From Mycobacterium sp. 852014-50255_SCH5639931 (GTDB lineage: Bacteria; Actinomycetota; Actinomycetes; Mycobacteriales; Mycobacteriaceae): a DNA stretch of 64,000 bases. The position numbers were made by a program, and so were the translations under genes. Of this stretch, positions 29,882 to 38,180 are shown one piece after another. The first letter of the stretch is position 1; each line of letters begins with the position of its first letter. The stretch covers positions 175,812-239,811 of the forward strand of contig NZ_LZSV01000024.1 of the NCBI RefSeq assembly GCF_001665605.1, in the 5' to 3' direction. Under the pieces are notes generated by a model. The model made no database searches and was not told where the DNA came from. It saw only the letters and a program-made list of their open reading frames with translations.

Positions 29882-30442
29882 ATGGCCGAGGCGGACCGGC
29901 ATCGCTGGGACGAGCGGTACGCGACCAGAACACCGCCGTCGGTGGAGGCGGTGGGACCACCCGACTTTTTGGCACCCCATGTAGATGTATTGCCCACTGC
30001 GGGAAGGGCTCTCGATCTCGCTTGCGGACCCGGAGTCGGCGCGGTGTGGCTCGCGATGCGCGGGCTCGAGGTGGTGGGTGTGGACGTCTCCCCGGTGGCG
30101 GTCGGCCAGGCGCGCGAGCTGGCCCAGCGCGCCGGCGTGAGCGATCGGTGCCGCTTCGAAGTCGCCGACCTCGATGACGGTCTGCCGGCCGGGCCGTCCG
30201 TCGACGTCATCCTGTGCCATAGATTCCGGGACCGGCGCCTCGACCGGGCGATCATCGAACGCCTGGCGCCCGGCGGCGTGCTGGCGATCGCTGTGCTGAG
30301 CGAAGTGGGGGCCGCCGCGGGGCCGTTTCGGGCGGTCGCCGGTGAGCTTCCCGCGGCGTTCGCTGATCTCGACCTGTTGGCCGCCGGTGAAGCCGAGGGT
30401 TACGCCTGGCTGCTGGCGCGCGCACGGCGCGAAGCTCGCTGA
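29882..30442 (+). CDS. Class I SAM-dependent methyltransferase
   Basis: A 186-residue methyltransferase. RALDLACGPGVGAVWLA at about residues 43-58 is motif I with the GxGxG-type loop, GVDVSPVAV carries the acidic residue, and VADLDDGLP is motif II. The start HRWDERYATR resembles thiopurine/tellurite-resistance-type methyltransferases. Small size and lack of extra domains suggest a small-molecule acceptor. Divergent from the TetR gene at 29141. Confidence 0.87.
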   Translation: MAEADRHRWDERYATRTPPSVEAVGPPDFLAPHVDVLPTAGRALDLACGPGVGAVWLAMRGLEVVGVDVSPVAVGQARELAQRAGVSDRCRFEVADLDDGLPAGPSVDVILCHRFRDRRLDRAIIERLAPGGVLAIAVLSEVGAAAGPFRAVAGELPAAFADLDLLAAGEAEGYAWLLARARREAR

Positions 30443-30476
30443 GTAGCAAGAGTTTTCGCCGTACAAATCGAGGCTT

Positions 30477-30508
30477 GCCGAAATGGCATTTGGCGGTGCC
30501 ATTTCGGC
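30477..30508. promoter_or_regulatory. Large perfect inverted repeat before crotonase gene
   Basis: Twelve-base arms GCCGAAATGGCA and TGCCATTTCGGC enclose an 8-base spacer. It sits 34 bp after the methyltransferase stop and 24 bp before the crotonase start. No T-run follows, so a simple terminator is unlikely. It may be an operator or a leader hairpin. Confidence 0.55.
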
Positions 30509-30532
30509 TGCCGGCCGGGTAATGTCACGCAA

Positions 30533-31378
30533 ATGGAGCGGCGCGTCCTCGAAGCGATCATCTATGAGCGCGAGCCGCCGATTGCGCGGATCATCCTGAA
30601 CCGGGTCGACAAGGCCAACACCAAGGACGCGGTCCTGGTCACCGAGGTCGACGAATGCCTGCACGAGGCCGACCGTGACAAGGAGATCAAGGTCGTCATC
30701 CTCAAGGCCAACGGGAAAGGGTTCTGCGGCGGACATGTGGCCCGCTGGGGCCCCGACGAAAACCCGTATCCCGACTTCGGCGAGACGTTCGAGGATCTGT
30801 ACAAGGGCACGGCCGACCTGTTCCTGTGGCCGACGCTGTACCTGTGGGAGTTTCCGAAGCCGACCATCTCCGCGATTCACGGCTACTGCATGGGCGGCGG
30901 AATCTATCTCGGTCTGCTGACCGACTTCTGCGTCGCGTCGGAGGACGCGTATTTCCAAATGCCGCTTGCCCAAAGCCTCGGCGAGCCCGGCGGGCACACC
31001 ATGATCGAACCGTGGTTGCTGATGAACTGGCATCGCACCATGGATTGGCTGCTGCTGGCCCCGACGCTCTCCGCGCAGGAAGCCCTCGACTGGGGCCTGC
31101 TCAACAAGGTGGTGCCGCGCGAAGACCTCGACGATGTCGTCGAGGAGATGGCGCGCAAGATCGCCCAAATCCCGTTGACCACGCTGATGGCGGTGAAGAA
31201 CAACGTGAAGCGCGCGTGGGAACTGATGGGCATGCGGGTGCACCTGCAAGTCAGCCACATCCTGACGAACATGGTCGGCGCCGCCTCCGACGTCCAGGCG
31301 CGGCGGGCCGAGCTGAAGCAATCGGGCATGAAGCCACGCGATTTCGTCGGCCGCGACGAGAAGGATGCCGGGACCTAG
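30533..31378 (+). CDS. Crotonase-fold protein (enoyl-CoA hydratase/isomerase family)
   Basis: A 281-residue crotonase. ILKANGKGFCGGH and HGYCMGGGIYLGL are the oxyanion-hole segments. The canonical Glu after GGG is replaced (GGGIYLG), and the second catalytic loop reads AQSLGEPGGHTM. It is clearly paralogous to the gene at 36042 (same FCxGH, LWEF.KPTI, RAWELMGMRVH blocks). The stop overlaps the stop of the convergent FAD dehydrogenase within CTAG. It probably acts on the same pathway as the minus-strand operon. A 12-bp inverted repeat just upstream is a possible control site. Confidence 0.9.
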   Translation: MERRVLEAIIYEREPPIARIILNRVDKANTKDAVLVTEVDECLHEADRDKEIKVVILKANGKGFCGGHVARWGPDENPYPDFGETFEDLYKGTADLFLWPTLYLWEFPKPTISAIHGYCMGGGIYLGLLTDFCVASEDAYFQMPLAQSLGEPGGHTMIEPWLLMNWHRTMDWLLLAPTLSAQEALDWGLLNKVVPREDLDDVVEEMARKIAQIPLTTLMAVKNNVKRAWELMGMRVHLQVSHILTNMVGAASDVQARRAELKQSGMKPRDFVGRDEKDAGT

Positions 31379-33072
31379 CGGCCTGGATCGCCGGCGACAC
31401 CCCGGCCGCCGGCGTGCCGGGCGGCGACATAGCCGAACACCATTGTGTAGGCGATGCTTCCGCCCGCGCCCAGATAATTGCGGCCCATGACAGTCGCGGT
31501 GATGTTGCCCGTTGCGTACAGTCCGTCGATCACGCGGTCGTCCTCGTCGAGCACCTGGGCGTGCTCGTTCGTGATCACCCCGCCGCAGGTTCCGACGTCG
31601 GCCGGAACGACTTTGGTGGCGTAGAACGGTGACCGCTCGAGCGGGCCGAGAGCGGCGTTCGGGCGATGGCCGGGATCACCAAGGCAGTCGTTGTACGCCG
31701 ACTGACCGCGCCCGAAGTCCGGGTCGAGGCCCTTGGCCGCAAAACCGTTGAAGCGCTTGATCGTCTGCTCCAGCGCGTCGGCCGGGACGCCCATCTGGCG
31801 CGCCAGATCGCCGATGGTCCTACCCCGCATCACCGCCCCCCGGGTGATGAGTTCTTCGGGGAGGCGACGCTTCTTGAGCGGGTTGGCCCCCGAAACGTAC
31901 CGGCTGATGTAGCCCTCGTCGAAGACCATCCAGCACGGCACCGCCTTGTTTGCGTACATCGCCTTGCCGACCTCGACGTACGAGTTGGACTCGTTGCAGA
32001 ACCGCCGGCCGGTTCCGTCGACGTAGACGGCGCCGGGGCGCTGCCGCCCGCTGCCCAGCGCCTTCGCGGCGTCACCTCCGTCGGCGATGAAAACCGACGG
32101 CAGCCACCAGGCCTCGTCCATCAGGTCGGTCTTGGCGCCCAGCCGGATCGCGGTCTGCAACACCTCACCGGTGTCGCCGGCGTTCGCGATCGACCAGAGT
32201 CCCTCGTTCGGCTGCTCCCCGCTGTAGCGGCGGCGCATGTCCGCGTTACGGCTGAAGCCGCCCGCGGCCAGCAGGACGCCCTTGCGCGCCGCGATGTTCA
32301 GCGCCTCGCCGTTACGCGAGACGCGCGCGCCGACGACCCTGCCGTCCTCGACGATCAGGTCCTCCATCGCCGCGCCGGCCCAGATCGGGGGCTCGGCGCG
32401 CAGATCGATCAGCGCCTTGAGCATCTGACCGATGAGCGAGGCGCCGTTGGTGAGGATCTCCCGACGGCGGAGCCGGGCGGCCCTGGTGCGCGCAAACACT
32501 CGCATCGCCACCGCGAAAGCTCGCGGCGACCGATTGAAGTACTGCACCGAACGCAGCTCGTTGGTCTTGAGCACGAACCCGCCGTAGGCCTTGGCCATCG
32601 AGGGCTGGACCTTGTCACGCCAGCTGCCCAGTGCGGCGGCGTCATACGGGACGCACTCGATCGCACGGCCGGCTTCGTTGCCCCCCTTGTGGTTCGGGTA
32701 ATAGTCGCTCCAGCCGGGGCACCGCACAAACCGAACACCCTTGCGGGTGAGGAAGTTGATCATTTCGTATCCTGCGCTGAGGAACATCTCGCGGCGCGCC
32801 GGTGACGAGGCCGGACCGATGTCGCCCACGACGTCGTCGAAATATGCCAGGCCGTCCTCGTGCGAGTCCGGGATGCCTTCGGCGCGCATGAGCGGGTTGT
32901 TCGGCAGCCACACCATGCCACCCGAAAGGCCGGTGGAACCTCCGACCAGGGCTTGCTTTTCGATCACCAGCGGCTCGATGCCGGAGTCGAGCGCCGCCAG
33001 CGCCGCGACCATGCCGCCCCCGCCGCTGCCCGCGATGAGCAGATCCACGAAGCGGTCCCACCGGGTGGTCAT
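31375..33072 (-). CDS. FAD-dependent dehydrogenase (KstD/fumarate reductase-like)
   Basis: A 565-residue flavoprotein of the ketosteroid-dehydrogenase/fumarate-reductase family. The N-terminal dinucleotide motif IAGSGGGGMVAAL and IEKQALVGGSTGLSGG bind FAD. The C-terminal part has LYATGNITATVMGRNYLGAG, a second FAD contact conserved in this family. It would desaturate a cyclic or acyl substrate next to a keto group. The ATG overlaps the Rieske gene stop (ATGA). It is the last gene of an eight-gene operon. Confidence 0.92.
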   Translation of the reverse strand: MTTRWDRFVDLLIAGSGGGGMVAALAALDSGIEPLVIEKQALVGGSTGLSGGMVWLPNNPLMRAEGIPDSHEDGLAYFDDVVGDIGPASSPARREMFLSAGYEMINFLTRKGVRFVRCPGWSDYYPNHKGGNEAGRAIECVPYDAAALGSWRDKVQPSMAKAYGGFVLKTNELRSVQYFNRSPRAFAVAMRVFARTRAARLRRREILTNGASLIGQMLKALIDLRAEPPIWAGAAMEDLIVEDGRVVGARVSRNGEALNIAARKGVLLAAGGFSRNADMRRRYSGEQPNEGLWSIANAGDTGEVLQTAIRLGAKTDLMDEAWWLPSVFIADGGDAAKALGSGRQRPGAVYVDGTGRRFCNESNSYVEVGKAMYANKAVPCWMVFDEGYISRYVSGANPLKKRRLPEELITRGAVMRGRTIGDLARQMGVPADALEQTIKRFNGFAAKGLDPDFGRGQSAYNDCLGDPGHRPNAALGPLERSPFYATKVVPADVGTCGGVITNEHAQVLDEDDRVIDGLYATGNITATVMGRNYLGAGGSIAYTMVFGYVAARHAGGRGVAGDPGR

Positions 33073-34466
33073 CGTGCCTCCGCGCTGAAGGCCAGGTCGG
33101 CGATCGGTACGTCGATGGTGGTGTTGGTCTTCTGAATCGCGGGCACCAACGCCTCGTGCGGCAGGCCGGCGAGGAAGCCGTCGACGACGCGTTCGAAGTT
33201 GGAGATCAGGCCCTCGATCTGGTTCGACAGGCGCATGTATTCGAAGCCCTTGGAGTGCAACCCTTCCTGCTGTCTCGGCAGGTTGGAGAAGTCCTGCGCG
33301 GGGATCGGTGGCCAGCGCGGGTCGTCGGGCGCCATCGGCTCCGGGGGCTGGGGCCTGCCCGCGGAAACATCGTCGGGAAACCTGGTGAGGGACCAGATCT
33401 CGAACAGGGTGTCCTCGGGGCCGAGCGGGCGGATGCGGTACGACGACGCGCTGCTGTAGGTGGGCAGGATGAAGTAGTGCGGGAAGCAGAACCCGATCGC
33501 GTCGGTGATCCCGCGGCGGACCAGCTCGTTGAGGTCGGGCATGGTGCTGCCCCGGGCCCGATGCCAGCTGACGACGGCGTCGTTGAGGGCGCTGCGCCAA
33601 GCATTCATCGCCGCCGCGGGATCGGCGGGCAGCTCGATGTTCTGCAGTCCCTCGGCGATTCGGATGTCGTTGTCGTGCGTCATGCCGCCCATGCCGGTGC
33701 CGAGGGTACGCATGAAGTACAGGCTGCTCGCGACGACGGGATGCACCGCCGATTTGGCGAGGCCCCCGTTCTGCGCCGACGGCAGCAGCTGGGGATGGGT
33801 CTGGGGGACGTGGTAGCCCTCCATGAACGCCGCCGCCGCCAGCTTCCAATTCACCGGCAACCGGCACGACTGCCACCACTCAACCCGCAGCGATTCCACC
33901 CGCCAGGCGTCGTAGGTCGACGCGAAGGGCTCCAGGCAGTCGCGCAGCGCGGGGGCCCCGTCGTCGAGGTTGATCCACGCGCATCCGCCCCAGGTCTCAC
34001 ACCGCACCGAAACCAGCTGCAGATCTTGCGGATTCATGTTTTCGGCGGCGAACGCCTCCGGTCGCAACACGAACGTGCTGCGCCCGTCGATGCCCCAGCA
34101 CCAGCCGTGGAAGGGGCAAACGAAAGTCCGCCGGGAGCCGCTGCCTTCCACCAGCTTCACCCCGCGATGGCGGCACGCGTTGTGGTAGGCCCGCACCGTG
34201 TCCGCGTCGACACGCACCACGATGATCGACTGATCGAGGATCTCGTATTCGACGAAGTCGCCGGGCTTGGGAATCTCCTCGAGCCGGCACGCCATCTGCC
34301 AGACGCGCGGCCAGAAGGCCTCCGCTTCCAGCGCGTAGAACTCTTGGTCGTAGTAGCGCTGTTTGGGAATGCGGTCGGCGGTCTGGACCGCCCACGGCAC
34401 CGGTAGCGGTGTCCAGTTCCTGTCCGTGCCCACCGAGCTTGTCACTGAGTCTGTCTTGGAAGCCAT
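33069..34466 (-). CDS. Rieske non-heme iron oxygenase, alpha subunit
   Basis: A 465-residue aromatic-ring-hydroxylating-type oxygenase. The Rieske [2Fe-2S] ligands are Cys98, His100, Cys117 and His120 (CRHRGVKLV; CPFHGW). The mononuclear iron histidines are His219 and His224 in EGYHVPQTHP. No beta subunit, ferredoxin or reductase is encoded next to it, so electrons must come from elsewhere. The start lies 18 bp after the FadD stop and the gene overlaps the FAD dehydrogenase. Substrate unknown; terpenoid or aromatic acids are plausible. Confidence 0.93.
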   Translation of the reverse strand: MASKTDSVTSSVGTDRNWTPLPVPWAVQTADRIPKQRYYDQEFYALEAEAFWPRVWQMACRLEEIPKPGDFVEYEILDQSIIVVRVDADTVRAYHNACRHRGVKLVEGSGSRRTFVCPFHGWCWGIDGRSTFVLRPEAFAAENMNPQDLQLVSVRCETWGGCAWINLDDGAPALRDCLEPFASTYDAWRVESLRVEWWQSCRLPVNWKLAAAAFMEGYHVPQTHPQLLPSAQNGGLAKSAVHPVVASSLYFMRTLGTGMGGMTHDNDIRIAEGLQNIELPADPAAAMNAWRSALNDAVVSWHRARGSTMPDLNELVRRGITDAIGFCFPHYFILPTYSSASSYRIRPLGPEDTLFEIWSLTRFPDDVSAGRPQPPEPMAPDDPRWPPIPAQDFSNLPRQQEGLHSKGFEYMRLSNQIEGLISNFERVVDGFLAGLPHEALVPAIQKTNTTIDVPIADLAFSAEAR

Positions 34467-34484
34467 CTCGCCATCCCTCTTCGA

Positions 34485-36020
34485 TTACACGATTCGCGTT
34501 GCCCGCCCCTGCCAGTAACGCTCGCGAATGCGTCTCTTGTACAGCTTTCCGTTCGGGTCCCGGGGCAATTCCGGAGCGAATTCGACGGTGCGCGGGCACT
34601 TGTAGCCCGCCAGGTGCGCCCGGCAGTACTCGATGAGCTCGGCCTCGAGGTCGGGCCCCGGCCGGACACCGTCGATCGGCTGTACGACGGCCTTGACCTC
34701 CTCGCCGAACTCGTCGTTGGGGACGCCGAAGACGGCCGCGTCAAAAAGCTTGGGATGCATGATCAGGAGGTTCTCGACTTCCTGGGGGTAGATGTTCACC
34801 CCGCCGGAAACGATCATGAACGTGGACCGGTCGGTGAGGTAGAGATAGCCGTCGTCGTCGACGTACCCCATGTCGCCCAGGGTGCGCCAGCCGCGGTCGT
34901 TGTACACCGAGGCGGTCTTGGCGGGGTCCTTGAAGTATTGGAAGTCGGGCCCGCCTTCGAAGAAGAGCTCACCGGCGTGGCCGGCGGGCAACTCGACGCC
35001 GTCGTCTCCGATGACATGCACCGGCGACATGGGTTTGCCCACCGAACCGGGATGGGCCAGCCATTCCTCCGGACCGATGGTCGTTCCCGCGAATCCCTCG
35101 GTGCCGCCGTAGTATTCGTGGATGATCGGCCCGAACCACTTCATCATGTGGTGCTTGACGTCGACGGGGCAGGGCGCGGCCGCGTGGATCACACATCGCA
35201 GGCTCGACACGTCATACTTTTCCCGAATCGACCTGGGCAGCTTGAGCATTCGTACGAACATGGTGGGTACGAACTGGGCGTGCGTCACGCGGTGCGCCTC
35301 GATTAACCGCAGGACGGTCTCGGCGTCGAACTTGCGCATGAGGATCGCCGCGGCGCCGACGCGATTGACCGCCATGGTGTAGTTCACTCCAGCGGCGTGG
35401 TACAGCGGCGCGGGGGAGAGGTAGACGCTTGACGGGCTCATCCCGTACTTGTGGGTCAGCGCCAATTCCAGCACCGCCTGAGCCCAGGAGCCGTTCCCGT
35501 CGGTCGGAAGCGGCCGGCGGACCGCCTTGGGCCTGCCGGTGGTGCCTGACGAATACAACATCTCCGACCCGTCCGATGCGGGCGGTGCGGCACCGGCCGT
35601 CGCCAGCGCCTCCTCGTACGCGCGCCAGCGTGGCAAGGCTCCCCCCACCGCGAGGTGAACGGTGACGGCCGGGTTGGCCGCGCGGACATGGGCGGCAAGC
35701 TCGGGCATGGTGGCGTCGATGAAGACCGCCCGCGCATCGGAGTCGTCGATGACGTAGGCGGCCTCGTCAGCGGTGAAGTGGGTGTTGACCGCGGTGTAAT
35801 AGAGGCCGGAAAGCTGGCAGGCCCAGGTGATTTCGAGGAACTCGGCCCGGTTGGGCAAGATCAGGGCCACGCCGTCGCCTGGGCGCAGCCCTGCGCCGTG
35901 CAGCACCGCGGCGACGCGCTGGCTGCGGACGTACAGCTCGTGGTGCGAGATCGTGTCACCGCCCGCGACGATCAGGGCCGGCGCCTGCCCGGCCCTCGTG
36001 GCGTGATCGGCAAGATTCAC
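34485..36020 (-). CDS. Acyl-CoA ligase (FadD-type, ANL superfamily)
   Basis: A 511-residue adenylate-forming CoA ligase. The AMP-binding P-loop is LYSSGTTGRPKAV, the adenine-binding segment YYGGTEG, the hinge GYLYLTDRSTFMIVSGG, and the C-terminal catalytic Lys lies in PNGKLYKRR. It converts a carboxylic acid to its CoA thioester. GTG start. It lies between the crotonase (21 bp upstream) and the Rieske oxygenase (18 bp downstream) in one operon. The acid is unknown. Confidence 0.94.
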   Translation of the reverse strand: MNLADHATRAGQAPALIVAGGDTISHHELYVRSQRVAAVLHGAGLRPGDGVALILPNRAEFLEITWACQLSGLYYTAVNTHFTADEAAYVIDDSDARAVFIDATMPELAAHVRAANPAVTVHLAVGGALPRWRAYEEALATAGAAPPASDGSEMLYSSGTTGRPKAVRRPLPTDGNGSWAQAVLELALTHKYGMSPSSVYLSPAPLYHAAGVNYTMAVNRVGAAAILMRKFDAETVLRLIEAHRVTHAQFVPTMFVRMLKLPRSIREKYDVSSLRCVIHAAAPCPVDVKHHMMKWFGPIIHEYYGGTEGFAGTTIGPEEWLAHPGSVGKPMSPVHVIGDDGVELPAGHAGELFFEGGPDFQYFKDPAKTASVYNDRGWRTLGDMGYVDDDGYLYLTDRSTFMIVSGGVNIYPQEVENLLIMHPKLFDAAVFGVPNDEFGEEVKAVVQPIDGVRPGPDLEAELIEYCRAHLAGYKCPRTVEFAPELPRDPNGKLYKRRIRERYWQGRATRIV

Positions 36021-36041
36021 TGGCGCGAGCCCCGCGGAACC

Positions 36042-36914
36042 CTAAGTGGCCGTTGTGCCGTCGGTCGACGCAGCCGCCGCGGCCTGTCGCCGCGCGTGCT
36101 CGGACGGCAGCACCTTGTCCCTGAACACCGTCTGGATCAGCTCTTGGACGTCCCTGCTGACCGAGGCCAGGGCGACGAGGTCGTTCGAGCTCTGCCAGTG
36201 CACCCGCATGCCCATCAGCTCCCAGGCCCGCTTCAAGTTGGCCTTGGTGGCCAGCAGCGTGGTCATCGGCGCCTGCGCGATGTGGCGGGCGATCGCCTCC
36301 ACCCGGTCGTCGAGCTGGTCACGCGGTACCACCTCGTTGACCAGACCGAACTCCAGGGCCTTCTTGGCGTCGATCACCTCGGCGAGGTACAGGTAATAGG
36401 CCGCACGTCGCCAGTTCATGAAAACCCAGGGCTCGATTGAACATTCACCCGATGGCATGCCGAAACCCTGCAGCGGCGGGTAGGAGAAGTAGGCGTCTTC
36501 GGAGGCGATGACGATGTCAGTGGTCAGCCCGTAGTGCGTGCCCCCGCCGACGCAGTAGCCGTGCACCTGTGCGATCGTCGGTTTGGAGAATTCCCACAGG
36601 TTCAGCACCGGCTTTACGAACAGGTCGGTCTGCGGCTTCCACGGCGTGCCCATGACTTTGGCACCTTCGACGAAAGCCGGATAGTCGACGGCGTTGTTAC
36701 CGATGGCGTGTCCGGAGCAGAAGCCCTTGCCGTTGGCCTTGAGGACGAGCACCTTGATGTCGTAGTCGCGGTCGGCGTCCAGCAGCGCGGCGTCGACCTC
36801 TTCGGCCAGCTTCTGATCCTGGGCGTTCGCCTTCTCGGGCCAGTTCAGCGTGACCCGGGCGATGGGTCCCTCTTTCTGGTAGATGATTCTCTCGCGAGTC
36901 TCGTTGAGATCCAT
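36042..36914 (-). CDS. Crotonase-fold protein (enoyl-CoA hydratase/isomerase family)
   Basis: A 290-residue crotonase, paralogue of the gene at 30533. The oxyanion segment is LKANGKGFCSGH. The second one reads HGYCVGGGTHYGLTTD, where the usual Glu is His. The loop normally holding the second Glu is QGFGMPSGECS. Either a different acid/base residue is used, or the reaction is not a hydration. The gene sits 20 bp after the lipoyl protein and 21 bp before the CoA ligase, in the middle of the operon. Confidence 0.9.
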   Translation of the reverse strand: MDLNETRERIIYQKEGPIARVTLNWPEKANAQDQKLAEEVDAALLDADRDYDIKVLVLKANGKGFCSGHAIGNNAVDYPAFVEGAKVMGTPWKPQTDLFVKPVLNLWEFSKPTIAQVHGYCVGGGTHYGLTTDIVIASEDAYFSYPPLQGFGMPSGECSIEPWVFMNWRRAAYYLYLAEVIDAKKALEFGLVNEVVPRDQLDDRVEAIARHIAQAPMTTLLATKANLKRAWELMGMRVHWQSSNDLVALASVSRDVQELIQTVFRDKVLPSEHARRQAAAAASTDGTTAT

Positions 36915-36934
36915 ACGTGCTCACCTTTCCTGGT

Positions 36935-37171
36935 TCAAGAAGTGATGACGCCGATTGCGGCGCCGATGTCGTAGGTAGTGCCGACCTGGCCCGTCCATTG
37001 CACGGTGCCCGATGCCCCCGCTTCGATCTCCTGTTCCACCTTCTCGGTGGCGATCACGTAGATGGGTGTGCCCGCGTCCACATGCTGGCCGGCGTCGACG
37101 AGAAGGCCGGTGAGCTCGGCCTCCGACACGGCCACCGAGACCCGCGGAATGCGGATGATGAAGTCAGCCAT
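36935..37171 (-). CDS. Stand-alone lipoyl (biotinyl-lipoyl) carrier protein
   Basis: A 78-residue protein consisting only of a lipoyl domain. The modified Lys is Lys44 in ATEKVEQEI, and the hammerhead beta pattern (VDAGQHVDAGTPIYVI; GTTYDIGAAIGVI) is complete. It has no peripheral-subunit-binding domain and no acyltransferase domain, unlike normal E2 proteins. Its start overlaps the E1-beta stop by 8 bp, so it is made with E1. It probably carries the acyl group or electrons released by E1. Confidence 0.9.
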   Translation of the reverse strand: MADFIIRIPRVSVAVSEAELTGLLVDAGQHVDAGTPIYVIATEKVEQEIEAGASGTVQWTGQVGTTYDIGAAIGVITS

Positions 37172-38180
37172 GCACTCTCGCCCCCGACAGGGTCCTTCCC
37201 AAAGTCTTCAGCGCCGCGGCGACGATTCGTGCCGGGGAGGGGTACACCTGCGCCTCGAGCGCCGCCGCGGCCGGGTTGGGGACGAATCGGGCGGCCACCC
37301 GTTCGACGGGCGCGGCCAGCTCGGAGAACAGTTCCGCGTGCAGGATCGCGGCGAGCTCCGCTCCGGGGCCGGCGAATTGGACGGCGTCATGGATGATGAC
37401 GGCACGGCGGGTGCGGCGGGCGGAGTCGACGATGGTCTCGACATCGAGCGGTACCAGCGTGCGCAGATCGACGACCTCGGCGCTCACGCCCTGCTCGTCC
37501 AGCGTGGCCGCGGCGGTGAGGGCGTCGTGCACGCAGCGTCCGTAGCCGATCAGGCTCACGTCGGTGCCCGGCCGCTTGATGTCGGCTCGGCCCAGCGGGA
37601 TCGAGAACGCGGGATCGACGGGGACGGGACCCTTCTTGCCTTGCAGCCGAATGGTTTCGACGAAGAGGCAGGGATCCTCGTCGAAGATCGCCGAGGTCAG
37701 GAGGCCCTTCCCGTCCCGGGGTGTGGACGGCACGATCACCTTCATGCCCGGGATGTGCATGAACCAGGCCTCGAGGCTTTGCGAATGCGTGGCACCTGTG
37801 GCCAGCCCGGCGTAGACCTGGGTGCGAATGGTGATCGGCGCCGTTGTGCGTCCGGCGGTCATGAACCTCAGCTTCGCGGCGTTGTTGATCAGCTGGTCGG
37901 CCGCGATGCCGATGAAATCCATGATCATGATCTCGGCCACCGGCAGCAGGCCGTCGATGGCGGCGCCGATGGCCGCGCCGACGATCGCCGCCTCGGAGAT
38001 CGGTGTGTCCAGGACGCGGTCGTGACCGTACTTCGTCGACAGGCCCGCGGTCGGTCCGGACGCGCCGGGATCGGCGATGTCCTCACCGAGCAGGAACACC
38101 CGGTCGTCGGCGGCGAGCGCTTGATCCAGCGCGAGGTTGAGCGCCTCGCGCATCGTCATCTCCCGCTCTTGCATGTTCAT
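37164..38180 (-). CDS. 2-oxoacid/acetoin dehydrogenase-type E1 component, beta subunit
   Basis: A 338-residue transketolase-like beta subunit. It shows REALNLALDQALAADDRVFLLGEDIA at the start, TPISEAAIVGAAIGAA, and ATHSQSLEAWFMHIPGMKVIVPSTPRD, all hallmarks of E1-beta. It forms the thiamine-diphosphate site with the alpha subunit. The ATGA overlap with the alpha gene and the 8-bp overlap with the lipoyl gene show a tightly coupled set. It could decarboxylate a branched or cyclic 2-oxo acid or cleave an alpha-hydroxyketone. Confidence 0.93.
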   Translation of the reverse strand: MNMQEREMTMREALNLALDQALAADDRVFLLGEDIADPGASGPTAGLSTKYGHDRVLDTPISEAAIVGAAIGAAIDGLLPVAEIMIMDFIGIAADQLINNAAKLRFMTAGRTTAPITIRTQVYAGLATGATHSQSLEAWFMHIPGMKVIVPSTPRDGKGLLTSAIFDEDPCLFVETIRLQGKKGPVPVDPAFSIPLGRADIKRPGTDVSLIGYGRCVHDALTAAATLDEQGVSAEVVDLRTLVPLDVETIVDSARRTRRAVIIHDAVQFAGPGAELAAILHAELFSELAAPVERVAARFVPNPAAAALEAQVYPSPARIVAAALKTLGRTLSGARVHG

